Shown: piece by piece, positions 9,080-17,168 of the stretch
How the letters are laid out: every line of letters begins with the position of its first letter
Numbering within the stretch: the stretch's first letter is position 1
Source: Robiginitomaculum sp.
GTDB lineage: Bacteria > Pseudomonadota > Alphaproteobacteria > Caulobacterales > Maricaulaceae
Assembly (NCBI GenBank): GCA_016765135.1
Contig: JAESQN010000016.1
Coordinates: 62,001-126,000 of the forward strand
Direction of reading: 5' to 3'
DNA length: 64,000 bases
The notes under the pieces: generated by a model
What the model saw: the letters and a program-made list of their open reading frames with translations, nothing else
Told to the model about the DNA's origin: nothing
Databases searched by the model: none
Translations under genes and position numbers: made by a program

Positions 9080-9628
9080 ATGCGCAAATTACTCATTGGT
9101 TTAATAACTGTGGCGATTATGAGCGGGTGCGCCCACGCGCAGGCAAGACAAACCACCAAACAAGCCCACACCAAATCCCATCTGCCAGCCCATCTGCCAG
9201 CCCATCTGCCAGCCAATGCGGAACATAGTGTCTATCATGCTGATGCTGATGCTATGGGTGATATTGATAAGGCCATGGCCCGCGCCAAGCTACGAGGTAC
9301 CAAGCTTATAGTGGTTATGGGGGGTAATTGGTGCCATGATAGCCTTGGGTTTGCCGCCCGGTTGGATAAGCCGAAGTTTAAGGCCTTAATTGAGAAAAAC
9401 TACGAATTGGTCTATGTAAATTCAGGTGAAAAACCCCGGCAAAAAGATCAAAACCGCGCCGTTTCCAAACGTTTTGGGGTTGCCGCAATTGCGGGAAGCC
9501 CGACCGTGTTCATCGTGCGCACAGATGGTACGGTTCTCAACCCAGACAGTGCCGGATATTGGCGGTATGCTGACAGCATCCCTGAAGATATGAGCTATGC
9601 TTATTTGTCCTATTACGCAGATAAGTAA
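9080..9628 (+). CDS. Exported thioredoxin-fold protein
   Basis: 182 aa. The signal sequence (residues 1-19, MSGCAHAQ) may give a lipoprotein or be cleaved after AHA. A short HLPA repeat follows, then a thioredoxin-like domain from about residue 55. The active-site position reads GNWCHDSLGFA: only the first Cys of the usual CxxC is present (C-H-D-S), so it is unlikely to be a classical dithiol oxidoreductase. The cis-Pro region is GSPTVFIV. The gene ends 7 nt from the convergent lpxL gene. Confidence 0.8.
   Translation: MRKLLIGLITVAIMSGCAHAQARQTTKQAHTKSHLPAHLPAHLPANAEHSVYHADADAMGDIDKAMARAKLRGTKLIVVMGGNWCHDSLGFAARLDKPKFKALIEKNYELVYVNSGEKPRQKDQNRAVSKRFGVAAIAGSPTVFIVRTDGTVLNPDSAGYWRYADSIPEDMSYAYLSYYADK
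9179..9214 (+). repeat. Three perfect 12-bp repeats inside the thioredoxin-like gene
   Basis: The 12-mer CATCTGCCAGCC occurs three times in a row without mismatch and encodes (His-Leu-Pro-Ala)3 in the linker between signal peptide and thioredoxin domain. The number is in frame, so gain or loss of a unit would lengthen or shorten the linker without a frameshift. Confidence 0.95.
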
Positions 9629-9635
9629 GCTCACA

Positions 9636-10550
9636 CTATTTTTTCTTGTACAACTCTTTCGGCCAGCGGCGGTGAACCCAGAACCAGTCTGCCGGGTGTG
9701 CGCGGATTTGGTCTTCAATGAACTCGGTGATTTTTATGACTGTGGCCTTGATGTCGGCGGTGCGATTTCCGGTATTTGCAAGCGGTATTTCTTCGTGAAT
9801 GGTGACGCGGAAATTGGCACCATTTGTTCGGGTGATCGACATGGGAATGAGCGGCGCGCCTGTCTGCATGGCTAATCTGGTCGGGCCAGGGGCCGTCATG
9901 GCAGGTATGCCAAAAAACGGAATTTCAAGACCTGCGTTAAATTTTTGGTCGTTAAGAAGCGCGACACTGTCGCCTGCACGTAGAGCCTGGATCAGTTCTT
10001 TTGCGCCTTTAGGGCCGGACTTGGCCACCATCAACTCGATACCATATGCAGCGCGTTGGGCCCGGATACGTTTGTCAAAGTAAGGGTTGTTGGTTGGCCG
10101 GTAGGTGACACGCACGGGCAGTTTGGCCTGGGAAAACACCGCCGCCATCAATTCCCAGTTGGCAAAATGCCCGGAGATTAGCACTGCGCCTTTTTTTTCT
10201 CGCTTCAGTTTTTCTAAAATTTCCAACCCGGCAACCTCGACATTGGAGTTTTCCTCAAACACCTTAATGCGTCCAAGCAAGGGAAACTCGCCAAATGTCC
10301 GGCCCATACGGTTCCAGCTTTCTTTGAGCCATTTATCTATTTGTACTTCGGAAGCATCCGGGAAGGCCAGCTTCATATTGGTGTGGGCAATATGGTGTTT
10401 GGAGGTTTTAGGCCCAATAAACCCGACCAGTTTTCCGGCGAATTTCGAGACTTGCTCCAGGGAAAACGGCACCATCAACACCCGGACAATATCATAAGCC
10501 AAAACCTCCAACCGCCAGACAATATGTTGAAAAACTCGCGCCATCAGCAC
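9636..10550 (-). CDS. lpxL: Lipid A biosynthesis acyltransferase (LpxL/HtrB family)
   Basis: Adds a secondary acyl chain to Kdo2-lipid IVA at the inner membrane. The 304-aa protein has the catalytic HX4E motif in SGHFANWELM (about residue 127), the later ALLNDQKFNAG and the C-terminal QIRAHPADWFWVHRRWP typical of LpxL/LpxM. Its start overlaps the end of lpxK by 7 nt (or starts at the third codon, touching the stop). It is the last gene of a waaA–lpxK–lpxL run. LpxL cannot be separated from LpxM by eye. Confidence 0.9.
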   Translation of the reverse strand: MLMARVFQHIVWRLEVLAYDIVRVLMVPFSLEQVSKFAGKLVGFIGPKTSKHHIAHTNMKLAFPDASEVQIDKWLKESWNRMGRTFGEFPLLGRIKVFEENSNVEVAGLEILEKLKREKKGAVLISGHFANWELMAAVFSQAKLPVRVTYRPTNNPYFDKRIRAQRAAYGIELMVAKSGPKGAKELIQALRAGDSVALLNDQKFNAGLEIPFFGIPAMTAPGPTRLAMQTGAPLIPMSITRTNGANFRVTIHEEIPLANTGNRTADIKATVIKITEFIEDQIRAHPADWFWVHRRWPKELYKKK

Positions 10551-11542
10551 GTAATCGCCGCTATGATCGGGTGTAAAATACGGCGTAGTGTCAGCTCGTC
10601 CTCAAATTCTACGGACACAGGCCAGGGGGTGACATGCATTTGAAACCCTTTGGGAATGCGGACAAAGTCTTTTTCTGTTGTCACCAGGCTCGCGCCATAT
10701 TCTTTGGATAAATCCAGCAGGTTCTTTAAGTCGGTGTCTTTATAGGCGTAGTGATTGGCATATCTCAAACCCTCAACCACTTCACCGCCTGCTCGGCGCA
10801 GGGCATCAAAAAATTTGTTGGGTCTGCCAATGCCTGCAAAAGCAAACAATTTTCCCTTGGGCAAGGGGGCCGTAGCAACAAGGTGTGCGGATATGACCGG
10901 AATACCTTTCAGCAAGGCCAATAAACCTTCGCCTACCTCAAAATCTGGACTTGGCTTCATCAATATGACCGCATCGGTGCGTGACAGGGCTGCCGCAATG
11001 GTTTCGCGCAACGGCCCGGCGGGAAAAATCCGCCCATTGCCAAAACCGATCTCTGCGTCGACCACGAGTAAAGACAAGGTTTTTTTGAGGAGCGGGTTTT
11101 GGTGACCGTCGTCCATGACAATCACCTGTGCGCCGCGCGCGGCGGCGGCACGGGCACCATCATCGCGGCCCGCAGCAACCCACACCGGGCCTTTACGGGC
11201 CAAAAGTAATGGTTCATCACCAACATCTATATAGGCGTGCTTGGTTTGCACGACAATTGGGCCTTTTTCCCGCCCACCATAGCCCCGAGAAAGACCGTGG
11301 GCTCTGATACCCATGCGGTTCAGGCTCTCCAGCAAATATGCGGTGACTGGGGTTTTTCCGGTGCCGCCAACACTGGCATTACCCACACAGATCACTGGAA
11401 CACCTGGATCGTAAGGCACAGTGGTCGCAATCCGTCGGGCCGTCGCACGGCCGTAAAGCCACCCTAAAGGGCTGAGCGCCGTGCGGATAAATGGTGCGGC
11501 CTCGCGGCCATGTTTATGGTTCCAAAATTCTGGCGCACGCAT
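10544..11542 (-). CDS. lpxK: Tetraacyldisaccharide 4'-kinase LpxK
   Basis: Phosphorylates the 4' position of the lipid A disaccharide with ATP at the inner membrane. The chosen ATG gives MRAPEFWNHK, a usual LpxK N-terminus, 5 nt after the waaA stop; an upstream in-frame start at 11584 would overlap waaA by 37 nt and is less likely. The P-loop GNASVGGTGKTP lies at about residue 50 and VMDDGHQNP follows near 150. It is translationally linked with waaA upstream and lpxL downstream. Confidence 0.95.
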   Translation of the reverse strand: MRAPEFWNHKHGREAAPFIRTALSPLGWLYGRATARRIATTVPYDPGVPVICVGNASVGGTGKTPVTAYLLESLNRMGIRAHGLSRGYGGREKGPIVVQTKHAYIDVGDEPLLLARKGPVWVAAGRDDGARAAAARGAQVIVMDDGHQNPLLKKTLSLLVVDAEIGFGNGRIFPAGPLRETIAAALSRTDAVILMKPSPDFEVGEGLLALLKGIPVISAHLVATAPLPKGKLFAFAGIGRPNKFFDALRRAGGEVVEGLRYANHYAYKDTDLKNLLDLSKEYGASLVTTEKDFVRIPKGFQMHVTPWPVSVEFEDELTLRRILHPIIAAITC

Positions 11543-11547
11543 ACCGA

Positions 11548-12831
11548 TTATGCCTTTGGTAAAAGCGGAAGCAAGCGCTCCCAAACATAATCCAGCACAG
11601 CGTCGCGGCTGTTGGCAAATTTAAGTGCCGCTTCGGCCTTTGCTTTTCTGGCTTTGGCATCTGTTATATATTTGAGCACGGCGGGTGCCAGTTCGTCGGC
11701 GGATAAAACCCGTTTTACCCCGTCAAAGGCTAACATGGACATATAGGTATCTGCGAAACTGGAAATGTGTGGCCCGGTGATAACGGCGCAGTCCAGCCTT
11801 GCGGGCTCCAGAGGGTTGTGCCCCGATAAACCATCCAACAAGGAGCCGCCGATAAAGGCGGTTTTGGCTAAACTATAAACCAGACCCATTTTACCTATCT
11901 GGTCAACCAGATAGACATCGGTTTTTTCCGTAGGCATACGGTGTGAAGACCGGCGTAACACGGACAGACCTGCTTTGGTCAATATGTCTTTGACCTCTTT
12001 GGCCCGTTCAGGGTGGCGGGGGGCTAGGATGAGCAGTGCTTTGGGCTCCTTAGCCTTGACGGCAAGTGCCGCTGCGGCAATTAAATTTTCTTCGCCCTCG
12101 TGTGTAGAGGCCGCACACCAAACGGGGCGACGACCAATTGCGGCTTTAAGTTTTTTCAGCTCGGCCTCGTCAACGGGCAAGGCTGGTGCGGCATCTTTGA
12201 GATTGCCCGCAGCTTCCACCTCGCGCCCTGTCAGCCAGGTCAAGCCGTCGGCAGTGGTTTTGTCGGCAGCCAGAATTAAATCAAAAGCACCGAGCAAAAC
12301 CCGCCCTGATTTTTTGCCGCGCTTGTCCCAACGTTCGATAGAGGCCGCGCTCATGCGGGCGTTTATCAGGGCTAGGGGAATATCCAGAGCTTTGGTCTGC
12401 ATAATCATATTGGGCCACAATTCACTTTCAGCAAAAATAGCCAGGTCTGGTTGCCAATGGGCCAAAAAGTTACCCACGGCCTTTGGATGGTCGGCGGGGG
12501 CGTATTGATGTACGGCCCGTTTTGGGAGTTGTTGCGCCAACAAGTCTGCGGATGTTACCGTGCCAGTGGTGATGACAATATTACAGTGGGGGAGGTGCGC
12601 TAAAATTCGTAAAATCACCGGCATCAACATTTGCGATTCGCCGACACTGGCCGCATGTAACCAAACCAGCTTGCCCTCCGGGCGCGGCTGGCTGGCTATG
12701 CCTTTGCGTTCACCTAGCCTTGCGGGGTCTTCCTTGCCTTTACGCGCTCTGCGTTTAAGCCATAGGGGTAAGGCTGGCGCGGCTATGCGCGTCGCTGTGC
12801 TATAGGATTTTAGAAGCGGTGTTTTCTTCAC
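11548..12831 (-). CDS. waaA: 3-deoxy-D-manno-octulosonic acid transferase WaaA (KdtA)
   Basis: Transfers Kdo from CMP-Kdo to lipid IVA. 427 aa with the N-terminal domain signature WLHAASVGESQML (acceptor binding, catalytic Glu) near residue 60 and ITTGTVTSADLL. The C-terminal GT-B domain has ILAPRHPERAKEV and GGSLLDGLSGHNPLEPA. The ATG overlaps the stop of the upstream acyltransferase gene by 4 nt (ATGA). The CMP-Kdo donor is made by KdsB, encoded at 63 kb. Confidence 0.95.
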   Translation of the reverse strand: MKKTPLLKSYSTATRIAAPALPLWLKRRARKGKEDPARLGERKGIASQPRPEGKLVWLHAASVGESQMLMPVILRILAHLPHCNIVITTGTVTSADLLAQQLPKRAVHQYAPADHPKAVGNFLAHWQPDLAIFAESELWPNMIMQTKALDIPLALINARMSAASIERWDKRGKKSGRVLLGAFDLILAADKTTADGLTWLTGREVEAAGNLKDAAPALPVDEAELKKLKAAIGRRPVWCAASTHEGEENLIAAAALAVKAKEPKALLILAPRHPERAKEVKDILTKAGLSVLRRSSHRMPTEKTDVYLVDQIGKMGLVYSLAKTAFIGGSLLDGLSGHNPLEPARLDCAVITGPHISSFADTYMSMLAFDGVKRVLSADELAPAVLKYITDAKARKAKAEAALKFANSRDAVLDYVWERLLPLLPKA

Positions 12832-13568
12832 GTCTTGGCTTTCTGGCTGGCTTTCTTATCGGCGGGTAGAATAACTTCAACCCCCATATCTCTATCACAT
12901 TTTTGTGATGCTTGGTTTAGCATATTTTCAAGTTTTATCCGCGCTTTCTCAATATCGGCATCATCTGCCTTGTTATCAACCCATACTGGCCCGGCAAAGA
13001 TAATTTTGCCGCGTCCAAACGGCAAAGGTAGCATAAATCTGTCCCAAGAATTAAACAATTTACTGTTAGAGACCGATAGGGCATAAGCAATAATGGGCGC
13101 ACCCGATAGTTTTGCCAGCTTTAGCGGCCCAAGACCCATACGCATTCTGGGCCCGCGTGGCCCGTCCGGGGTCATGACGACGCAATCGCCGTTTTTGATA
13201 ACCTCGATCATTTCGCGCAAGGCCCCCGCACCGCGTTTGTCTTTATCTTTAAGTTTTGCCCGCCTGGAGCCGCGTATCGTTTTAACGCCGAGAAACTCTG
13301 CCGTATAAGCGACGAGATTGCCGTCCCTTGATTTGGAAATAAGCATATGGGGTTTTTGCACCATTTTTGACCAACCAGCCGGGGCCATCATAAACCTTGA
13401 ATGCCACACGCAGGCCACAAAACCATCACCGCTCTCTTGCAGCGGCCTGGCAAGCTCCAAGCCTTCAAATTGCCACCGGGTTGTACGTCGTACCAGACGC
13501 ATATAGGTTGACAGCAAGAGCGCTAGAAACAGCTGGACGAATTTAAGGCTCATGAACCGTTTGAACAA
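12828..13568 (-). CDS. Lysophospholipid acyltransferase family protein (DUF374)
   Basis: 246 aa with an N-terminal hydrophobic helix (about 8-25) and acyltransferase-like motifs: WHSRFMM at about 55 and TPDGPRGPRMRMGLG at about 130. DUF374 proteins sit beside waaA and lpxK in many alphaproteobacteria and are assumed to act on lipid A or a related lipid; the reaction is not settled. It shares an ATGA overlap with waaA and is the first gene of this four-gene LPS run. Confidence 0.88.
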   Translation of the reverse strand: MFKRFMSLKFVQLFLALLLSTYMRLVRRTTRWQFEGLELARPLQESGDGFVACVWHSRFMMAPAGWSKMVQKPHMLISKSRDGNLVAYTAEFLGVKTIRGSRRAKLKDKDKRGAGALREMIEVIKNGDCVVMTPDGPRGPRMRMGLGPLKLAKLSGAPIIAYALSVSNSKLFNSWDRFMLPLPFGRGKIIFAGPVWVDNKADDADIEKARIKLENMLNQASQKCDRDMGVEVILPADKKASQKAKT

Positions 13569-13641
13569 TTGGAAACTCCCTGCTATGGCGTGTTACGCAT
13601 ACTCCATATTGGCCATAAGGCCATAAGTTACAAGACTTTCT

Positions 13642-14301
13642 ATGACACTTGATTTAAATACGAAGCAAGGCCGCAAACAGGCTTACCGGGACTTGACCTG
13701 GGGTGATCACGGGTTTTTGCGCCTGTGGTTTAACAACCATCGCCTTATTGGAAGAGATATGTATAGGGCCAATCAGCCCTCGCCCAAGCGCATTGAAGAA
13801 TTGGCCAAAGACGGCATCAAAACCATACTGAATTTGCGCGGAGAAAGCGACAAAGGCTATTATGCCTTGGAAAAAGAAGCCTGCGAAAAGCACGGCATCA
13901 CCCTGGTGGATTTTCGTATGTATTCCCGAGATACGCCCAAAAAGAAAAGCATTCACGCTCTCAAGGATATATTCGAGAGCATAGAATATCCGGCCATGAT
14001 GCACTGTAAGTCCGGCGCTGACCGGACGGGCATTACCGGAGTTCTCTACAAACATTTCCACCTGGGCGAACCGATTGAACAAGCGGTCGAGCAACTCAAC
14101 ATCAAATATCTGCACATGAAGGCCGGCAAAACCGGCATGCTCGATTTTTTCTTTGACGAATATATTGCCTACGCCAAAACGGGTAAGTTAAGTTTCATAG
14201 ACTGGGTCGACCAGATTTACGACCCGGCAGATGTAAAAGCGAGGTTCATGTCCGGCTGGATCGGCAATATAATCAGCGAGAAAATATTGCGGCGGGAGTA
14301 A
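13642..14301 (+). CDS. Cysteine-based tyrosine/dual-specificity phosphatase-like protein
   Basis: 219 aa with the phosphatase loop MHCKSGADRTG (C-X5-R) near residue 118, preceded by TILNLRGESDKG, where substrate-loop residues usually lie. Likely a cytoplasmic phosphatase; the target could be protein, lipid or nucleotide. It faces opposite to the surrounding LPS genes and separates the waaA run from the msbA/cysQ run, so it may have been inserted there. It stops 5 nt from the convergent PH-domain gene. Confidence 0.82.
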   Translation: MTLDLNTKQGRKQAYRDLTWGDHGFLRLWFNNHRLIGRDMYRANQPSPKRIEELAKDGIKTILNLRGESDKGYYALEKEACEKHGITLVDFRMYSRDTPKKKSIHALKDIFESIEYPAMMHCKSGADRTGITGVLYKHFHLGEPIEQAVEQLNIKYLHMKAGKTGMLDFFFDEYIAYAKTGKLSFIDWVDQIYDPADVKARFMSGWIGNIISEKILRRE

Positions 14302-14306
14302 GGGGC

Positions 14307-14714
14307 TTAGTCAGAGTGTATAAATTCGTTTAGAGATTGGCGGAAACTCATTGGGCTTGAAATACCAGAAATTGGCGTTTGCGGATTTCCCGCGCCAGAA
14401 ATAATCAGTGAGCCATAGTTGAAAATACGGCCAATAATGCCTTGCTGCACTTGAACGCTCTCGACTTTAGCTAGATTTAATTCAATCGTTTTACGGCTAA
14501 TAAAGCCCGTTTTGGCAATCACGCGTTTGTTTGTGAAAGCCAGCTCAGTTGTCATATAGCGAAGTATGGCAATTACCCAAAATATTATACCTACAAAAAA
14601 CATAATCGTAATCAATCCTATAATGAATAGCGGTATCAAAGACCAAATGCTTACCTTTCCTTCGTAAATTACTTTCTCATCTCTCATTAGCGAGTTCTGA
14701 ATATAACTTCCCAT
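14307..14714 (-). CDS. Membrane protein with bacterial PH domain (bPH2/YdbT-like)
   Basis: 135 aa. Residues about 22-50 form a hydrophobic hairpin (SLIPLFIIGLITIMFFVGII and onward), followed by a bacterial pleckstrin-homology domain: TELAFTNKRVIAKTGFISRKTIEL, then KVESVQVQQGIIGRIFNYGSL. This is the standard bPH2 pattern. Function is unknown; such proteins are membrane-associated. It lies downstream of the ParDE genes, separated by a tract of 11 G. Confidence 0.85.
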   Translation of the reverse strand: MGSYIQNSLMRDEKVIYEGKVSIWSLIPLFIIGLITIMFFVGIIFWVIAILRYMTTELAFTNKRVIAKTGFISRKTIELNLAKVESVQVQQGIIGRIFNYGSLIISGAGNPQTPISGISSPMSFRQSLNEFIHSD

Positions 14715-14770
14715 TGCCCGTTTCCCCTTTTATCTTAAATACGTTGATGATGAAACGCATAGCAGTACTC

Positions 14771-14781
14771 GGGGGGGGGGG
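14771..14781. repeat. Homopolymer tract of 11 G
   Basis: An uninterrupted run of 11 G (C on the coding strand of the neighbours) lies between the parE stop at 14797 and the PH-domain start at 14714, about 57 bp upstream of that start. Such tracts change length by slippage and can alter promoter spacing; they are also prone to sequencing error. Confidence 0.9.
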
Positions 14782-14796
14782 CAAGAGATATTTTTG

Positions 14797-15075
14797 CTAC
14801 CAATCCTCGCGCTCATGCCGAACACGGACAATAATTATTTCAGCCTGTGTGATTTTATAAAGAATTACATAGGGCTTGAAAGGGCATATACGCACGGGAG
14901 GGGATAACTCCCAACGTTCTCGGAAAAGTCTTGGGTTTTGGGCCAGAATTTCAAATTGCTTCTTAAGCTGGTCGCGAAATTGGTTTGACCGCTCTATGCC
15001 GTAATTTTCATCGCCGTATTGAGCAATCTTTATCAAATCAGCCTGCGCCGCTTTTGATATCCGGTATCCGGTCAT
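14797..15075 (-). CDS. parE: ParE/RelE-family toxin
   Basis: 92 aa of the RelE/ParE fold: helical N-terminus (YRISKAAQADLIKIAQYGDENYG), then the antiparallel sheet ending PFKPYVILYKITQAEIIIVRVRHEREDW. The H-x-R near the C-terminus and R-I-C-P-F-K-P-Y-V-I-L-Y are family features. ParE toxins inhibit DNA gyrase, RelE toxins cleave mRNA; pairing with a ParD-type antitoxin favours ParE. The ATG overlaps the antitoxin stop (ATGA). Confidence 0.9.
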   Translation of the reverse strand: MTGYRISKAAQADLIKIAQYGDENYGIERSNQFRDQLKKQFEILAQNPRLFRERWELSPPVRICPFKPYVILYKITQAEIIIVRVRHEREDW

Positions 15076-15323
15076 AATTTTGCAGTAACTCTTGCTCTAG
15101 ATTGTTGCCATATCTCATCAACCGACAACTCGCTATATCCGCTTTCCAGCCCTTCGGTGACAAGCCTTTGCATATTGGCGATTTTTTGGGCGCGTTCCTG
15201 GTCTTTGCGCAGAAGGTCGCGGACAAATTCGCTGTCATTGGTATAATCGCCGCTAGCAATCCGCGACTTGATCCACGCGTTTTGCTGATCGGTAACTGTG
15301 ATGGTTTTCCGGGTAGTACCCAT
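15072..15323 (-). CDS. parD: ParD-type antitoxin (ribbon-helix-helix)
   Basis: 83 aa. The N-terminal ribbon-helix-helix (KTITVTDQQNAWIKSRIASGDYTNDSEFVRDLLR) binds DNA and the acidic C-terminal half (about 45-83) neutralises the toxin. The frame is open from a TTG at 15335, but GGAGG lies 5 nt before the ATG at 15323 and fixes the start there. It probably represses its own operon. It sits between the msbA-like gene and the PH-domain gene. Confidence 0.9.
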   Translation of the reverse strand: MGTTRKTITVTDQQNAWIKSRIASGDYTNDSEFVRDLLRKDQERAQKIANMQRLVTEGLESGYSELSVDEIWQQSRARVTAKL

Positions 15324-15370
15324 TAGAGCCTCCAATAATTTATCATACTATTGGTGCAGTATAGCATATT

Positions 15371-17158
15371 TCAGGAAAATTGCAACGCTCTTAGTTTTGC
15401 ATAAAGCCCGCCTTTTTTCATCAAGGCTTGATGATTGCCGTTCTCCACGATTTGGCCTTTGTCGAGGACAAAAATACGGTCGGCATTTTTGACCGTTGAC
15501 AGGCGGTGGGCGATTACGAATACGGTGCGCCCCTCTGTTAGTATGTTCAAAGCAGATTGTACTTTGGCTTCGTTTTCGGCGTCCAGCGCACTGGTGGCTT
15601 CGTCTAACAGCAGTATAGGTGCGCTTCGCAACATGGCACGGGCTAGAGCAATGCGCTGTTTTTGTCCGCCGGATAATTTGCCGCCCGCTTCGCCGACTTT
15701 GGTTTGGTATCCGCCCGACAGTTCCATAATAAAATCGTGGGCGGCGGCGGCTTTGGCGGCGCCCTCTATGTCTTCGGCATTGGCATCCATACGGCCAAAG
15801 CTGATATTGGCGGTGACTGTATCGTCGAACAAAGTTATATCTTGCGAGACGAGAGCCATGGCTTGTCGTAAGGATGTAAGCGTAACATTTTTAATGTCTT
15901 GCCCGTCGATTTTAATATTGCCTTCTGCCACATCATAAAGTCGCGCTATAAGGTTTATAATGGTAGATTTGCCGCCGCCGGACGGGCCGACCAGAGCAAT
16001 GGTTTCGCCGGGTTTTACTTTGAAGCTTAACCCGCGAATGGCCTCGGTGCCGTCATCATAGGCAAAGCTGACATTGTTAAACTCAAGTCCGCCTTTGACA
16101 TTTTCGAGCGTTTTGGCGTCCTGCGTCTCGGTAATAGTTGGCAGCTCATCAATCACTGCAAAAACCCGGTGCAAGGCTGCAAGGCCTTCTTGTACGACAT
16201 TGTTGAGGGTTCCCAAGGCTCGGGCCTTTGGTGCGGCAAGGCCGAGTGCCGCCAAAACGGCGACCAGCTTACCGCCTGTGGTCATGCCGCTGGCCATTTG
16301 GTACACCCCAAACGCCAAAACCCCGGCAACCGCGATACCGCCCAAAACCTCCATCACCGGGTCAACTCGTGCCTGGTTGGTCACAAGTTTCAAATACAGC
16401 CGGATACGTTCATTAAACGCACCACCAAGCCGTTTTTTCTCATAGTCTTCCAGATTATAAGTGCGCACCATGCGTGTTCCCGACAGGCTTTCATTTAGCA
16501 AAGACGTGATCCGCCCCATTTGTGCCTGAGCTTCGTGGGAGGTGCCGCGTATTTTTTTGGAAATTTTTATAATTGGCCATATAGCCAAAGGATAGACGAG
16601 CAATACCACCAGGGACAACTGCCAATTATGCCAGAACATCGCCCCGACCAACAAGATTAAGGTCAATACATCGCGCACCAGATTATTCATGGCGCGTAAC
16701 AAAGCACTGGCGACCACATTCACATCATTGGTGAAGCGTGATACATGGGTGCCAACACTGTTTTTAGTAAGCTGCTCATAGTCAGATTTTTGCAAGGCGG
16801 CAAACATGGACTTTTGCAAACCACCAACAACGTTCAGCGCCACTTTGTTAGATAAAATCGATTGGACAAACAAACAAATCCCCGAAAGTGCGGTCAGGCC
16901 AAGCACAACGGGCACAACCAGTTTTACAAAGTTCAGAGCTTTGTCGCCTGCGTTCGCGCCAATCCCGCCGCCCTCCATGCTTTCGATAATAAATTTAAAC
17001 AACCATGTGTAGGCGGCGGTGGTGCTGGCAACTATGGCCATAAAGAAAAAAGCTAGCAATAGCGTCCCGAGATGCTTGCGCACATAATCCCGCCACAGCC
17101 TCCCGATCAGGCGTTTGTCTTCGCCTTTGAGTTTCAGAATATTGGTTTTGGTGGACAC
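15371..17158 (-). CDS. msbA: ABC exporter, fused permease-ATPase (MsbA/lipid flippase type)
   Basis: 595 aa half-transporter that should work as a homodimer in the inner membrane. Six transmembrane segments lie in residues about 30-320; the ATPase domain (about 350-595) has Walker A GPSGGGKST, signature KLSGGQKQR and Walker B ILLLDEATSALD. Its position inside the LPS block supports lipid A-core export, but similar half-transporters carry other cargo. It starts 10 nt after the cysQ–DUF4170 gene, so the two are probably co-transcribed. Confidence 0.88.
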   Translation of the reverse strand: MSTKTNILKLKGEDKRLIGRLWRDYVRKHLGTLLLAFFFMAIVASTTAAYTWLFKFIIESMEGGGIGANAGDKALNFVKLVVPVVLGLTALSGICLFVQSILSNKVALNVVGGLQKSMFAALQKSDYEQLTKNSVGTHVSRFTNDVNVVASALLRAMNNLVRDVLTLILLVGAMFWHNWQLSLVVLLVYPLAIWPIIKISKKIRGTSHEAQAQMGRITSLLNESLSGTRMVRTYNLEDYEKKRLGGAFNERIRLYLKLVTNQARVDPVMEVLGGIAVAGVLAFGVYQMASGMTTGGKLVAVLAALGLAAPKARALGTLNNVVQEGLAALHRVFAVIDELPTITETQDAKTLENVKGGLEFNNVSFAYDDGTEAIRGLSFKVKPGETIALVGPSGGGKSTIINLIARLYDVAEGNIKIDGQDIKNVTLTSLRQAMALVSQDITLFDDTVTANISFGRMDANAEDIEGAAKAAAAHDFIMELSGGYQTKVGEAGGKLSGGQKQRIALARAMLRSAPILLLDEATSALDAENEAKVQSALNILTEGRTVFVIAHRLSTVKNADRIFVLDKGQIVENGNHQALMKKGGLYAKLRALQFS

Positions 17159-17168
17159 CGTTCAGCCC

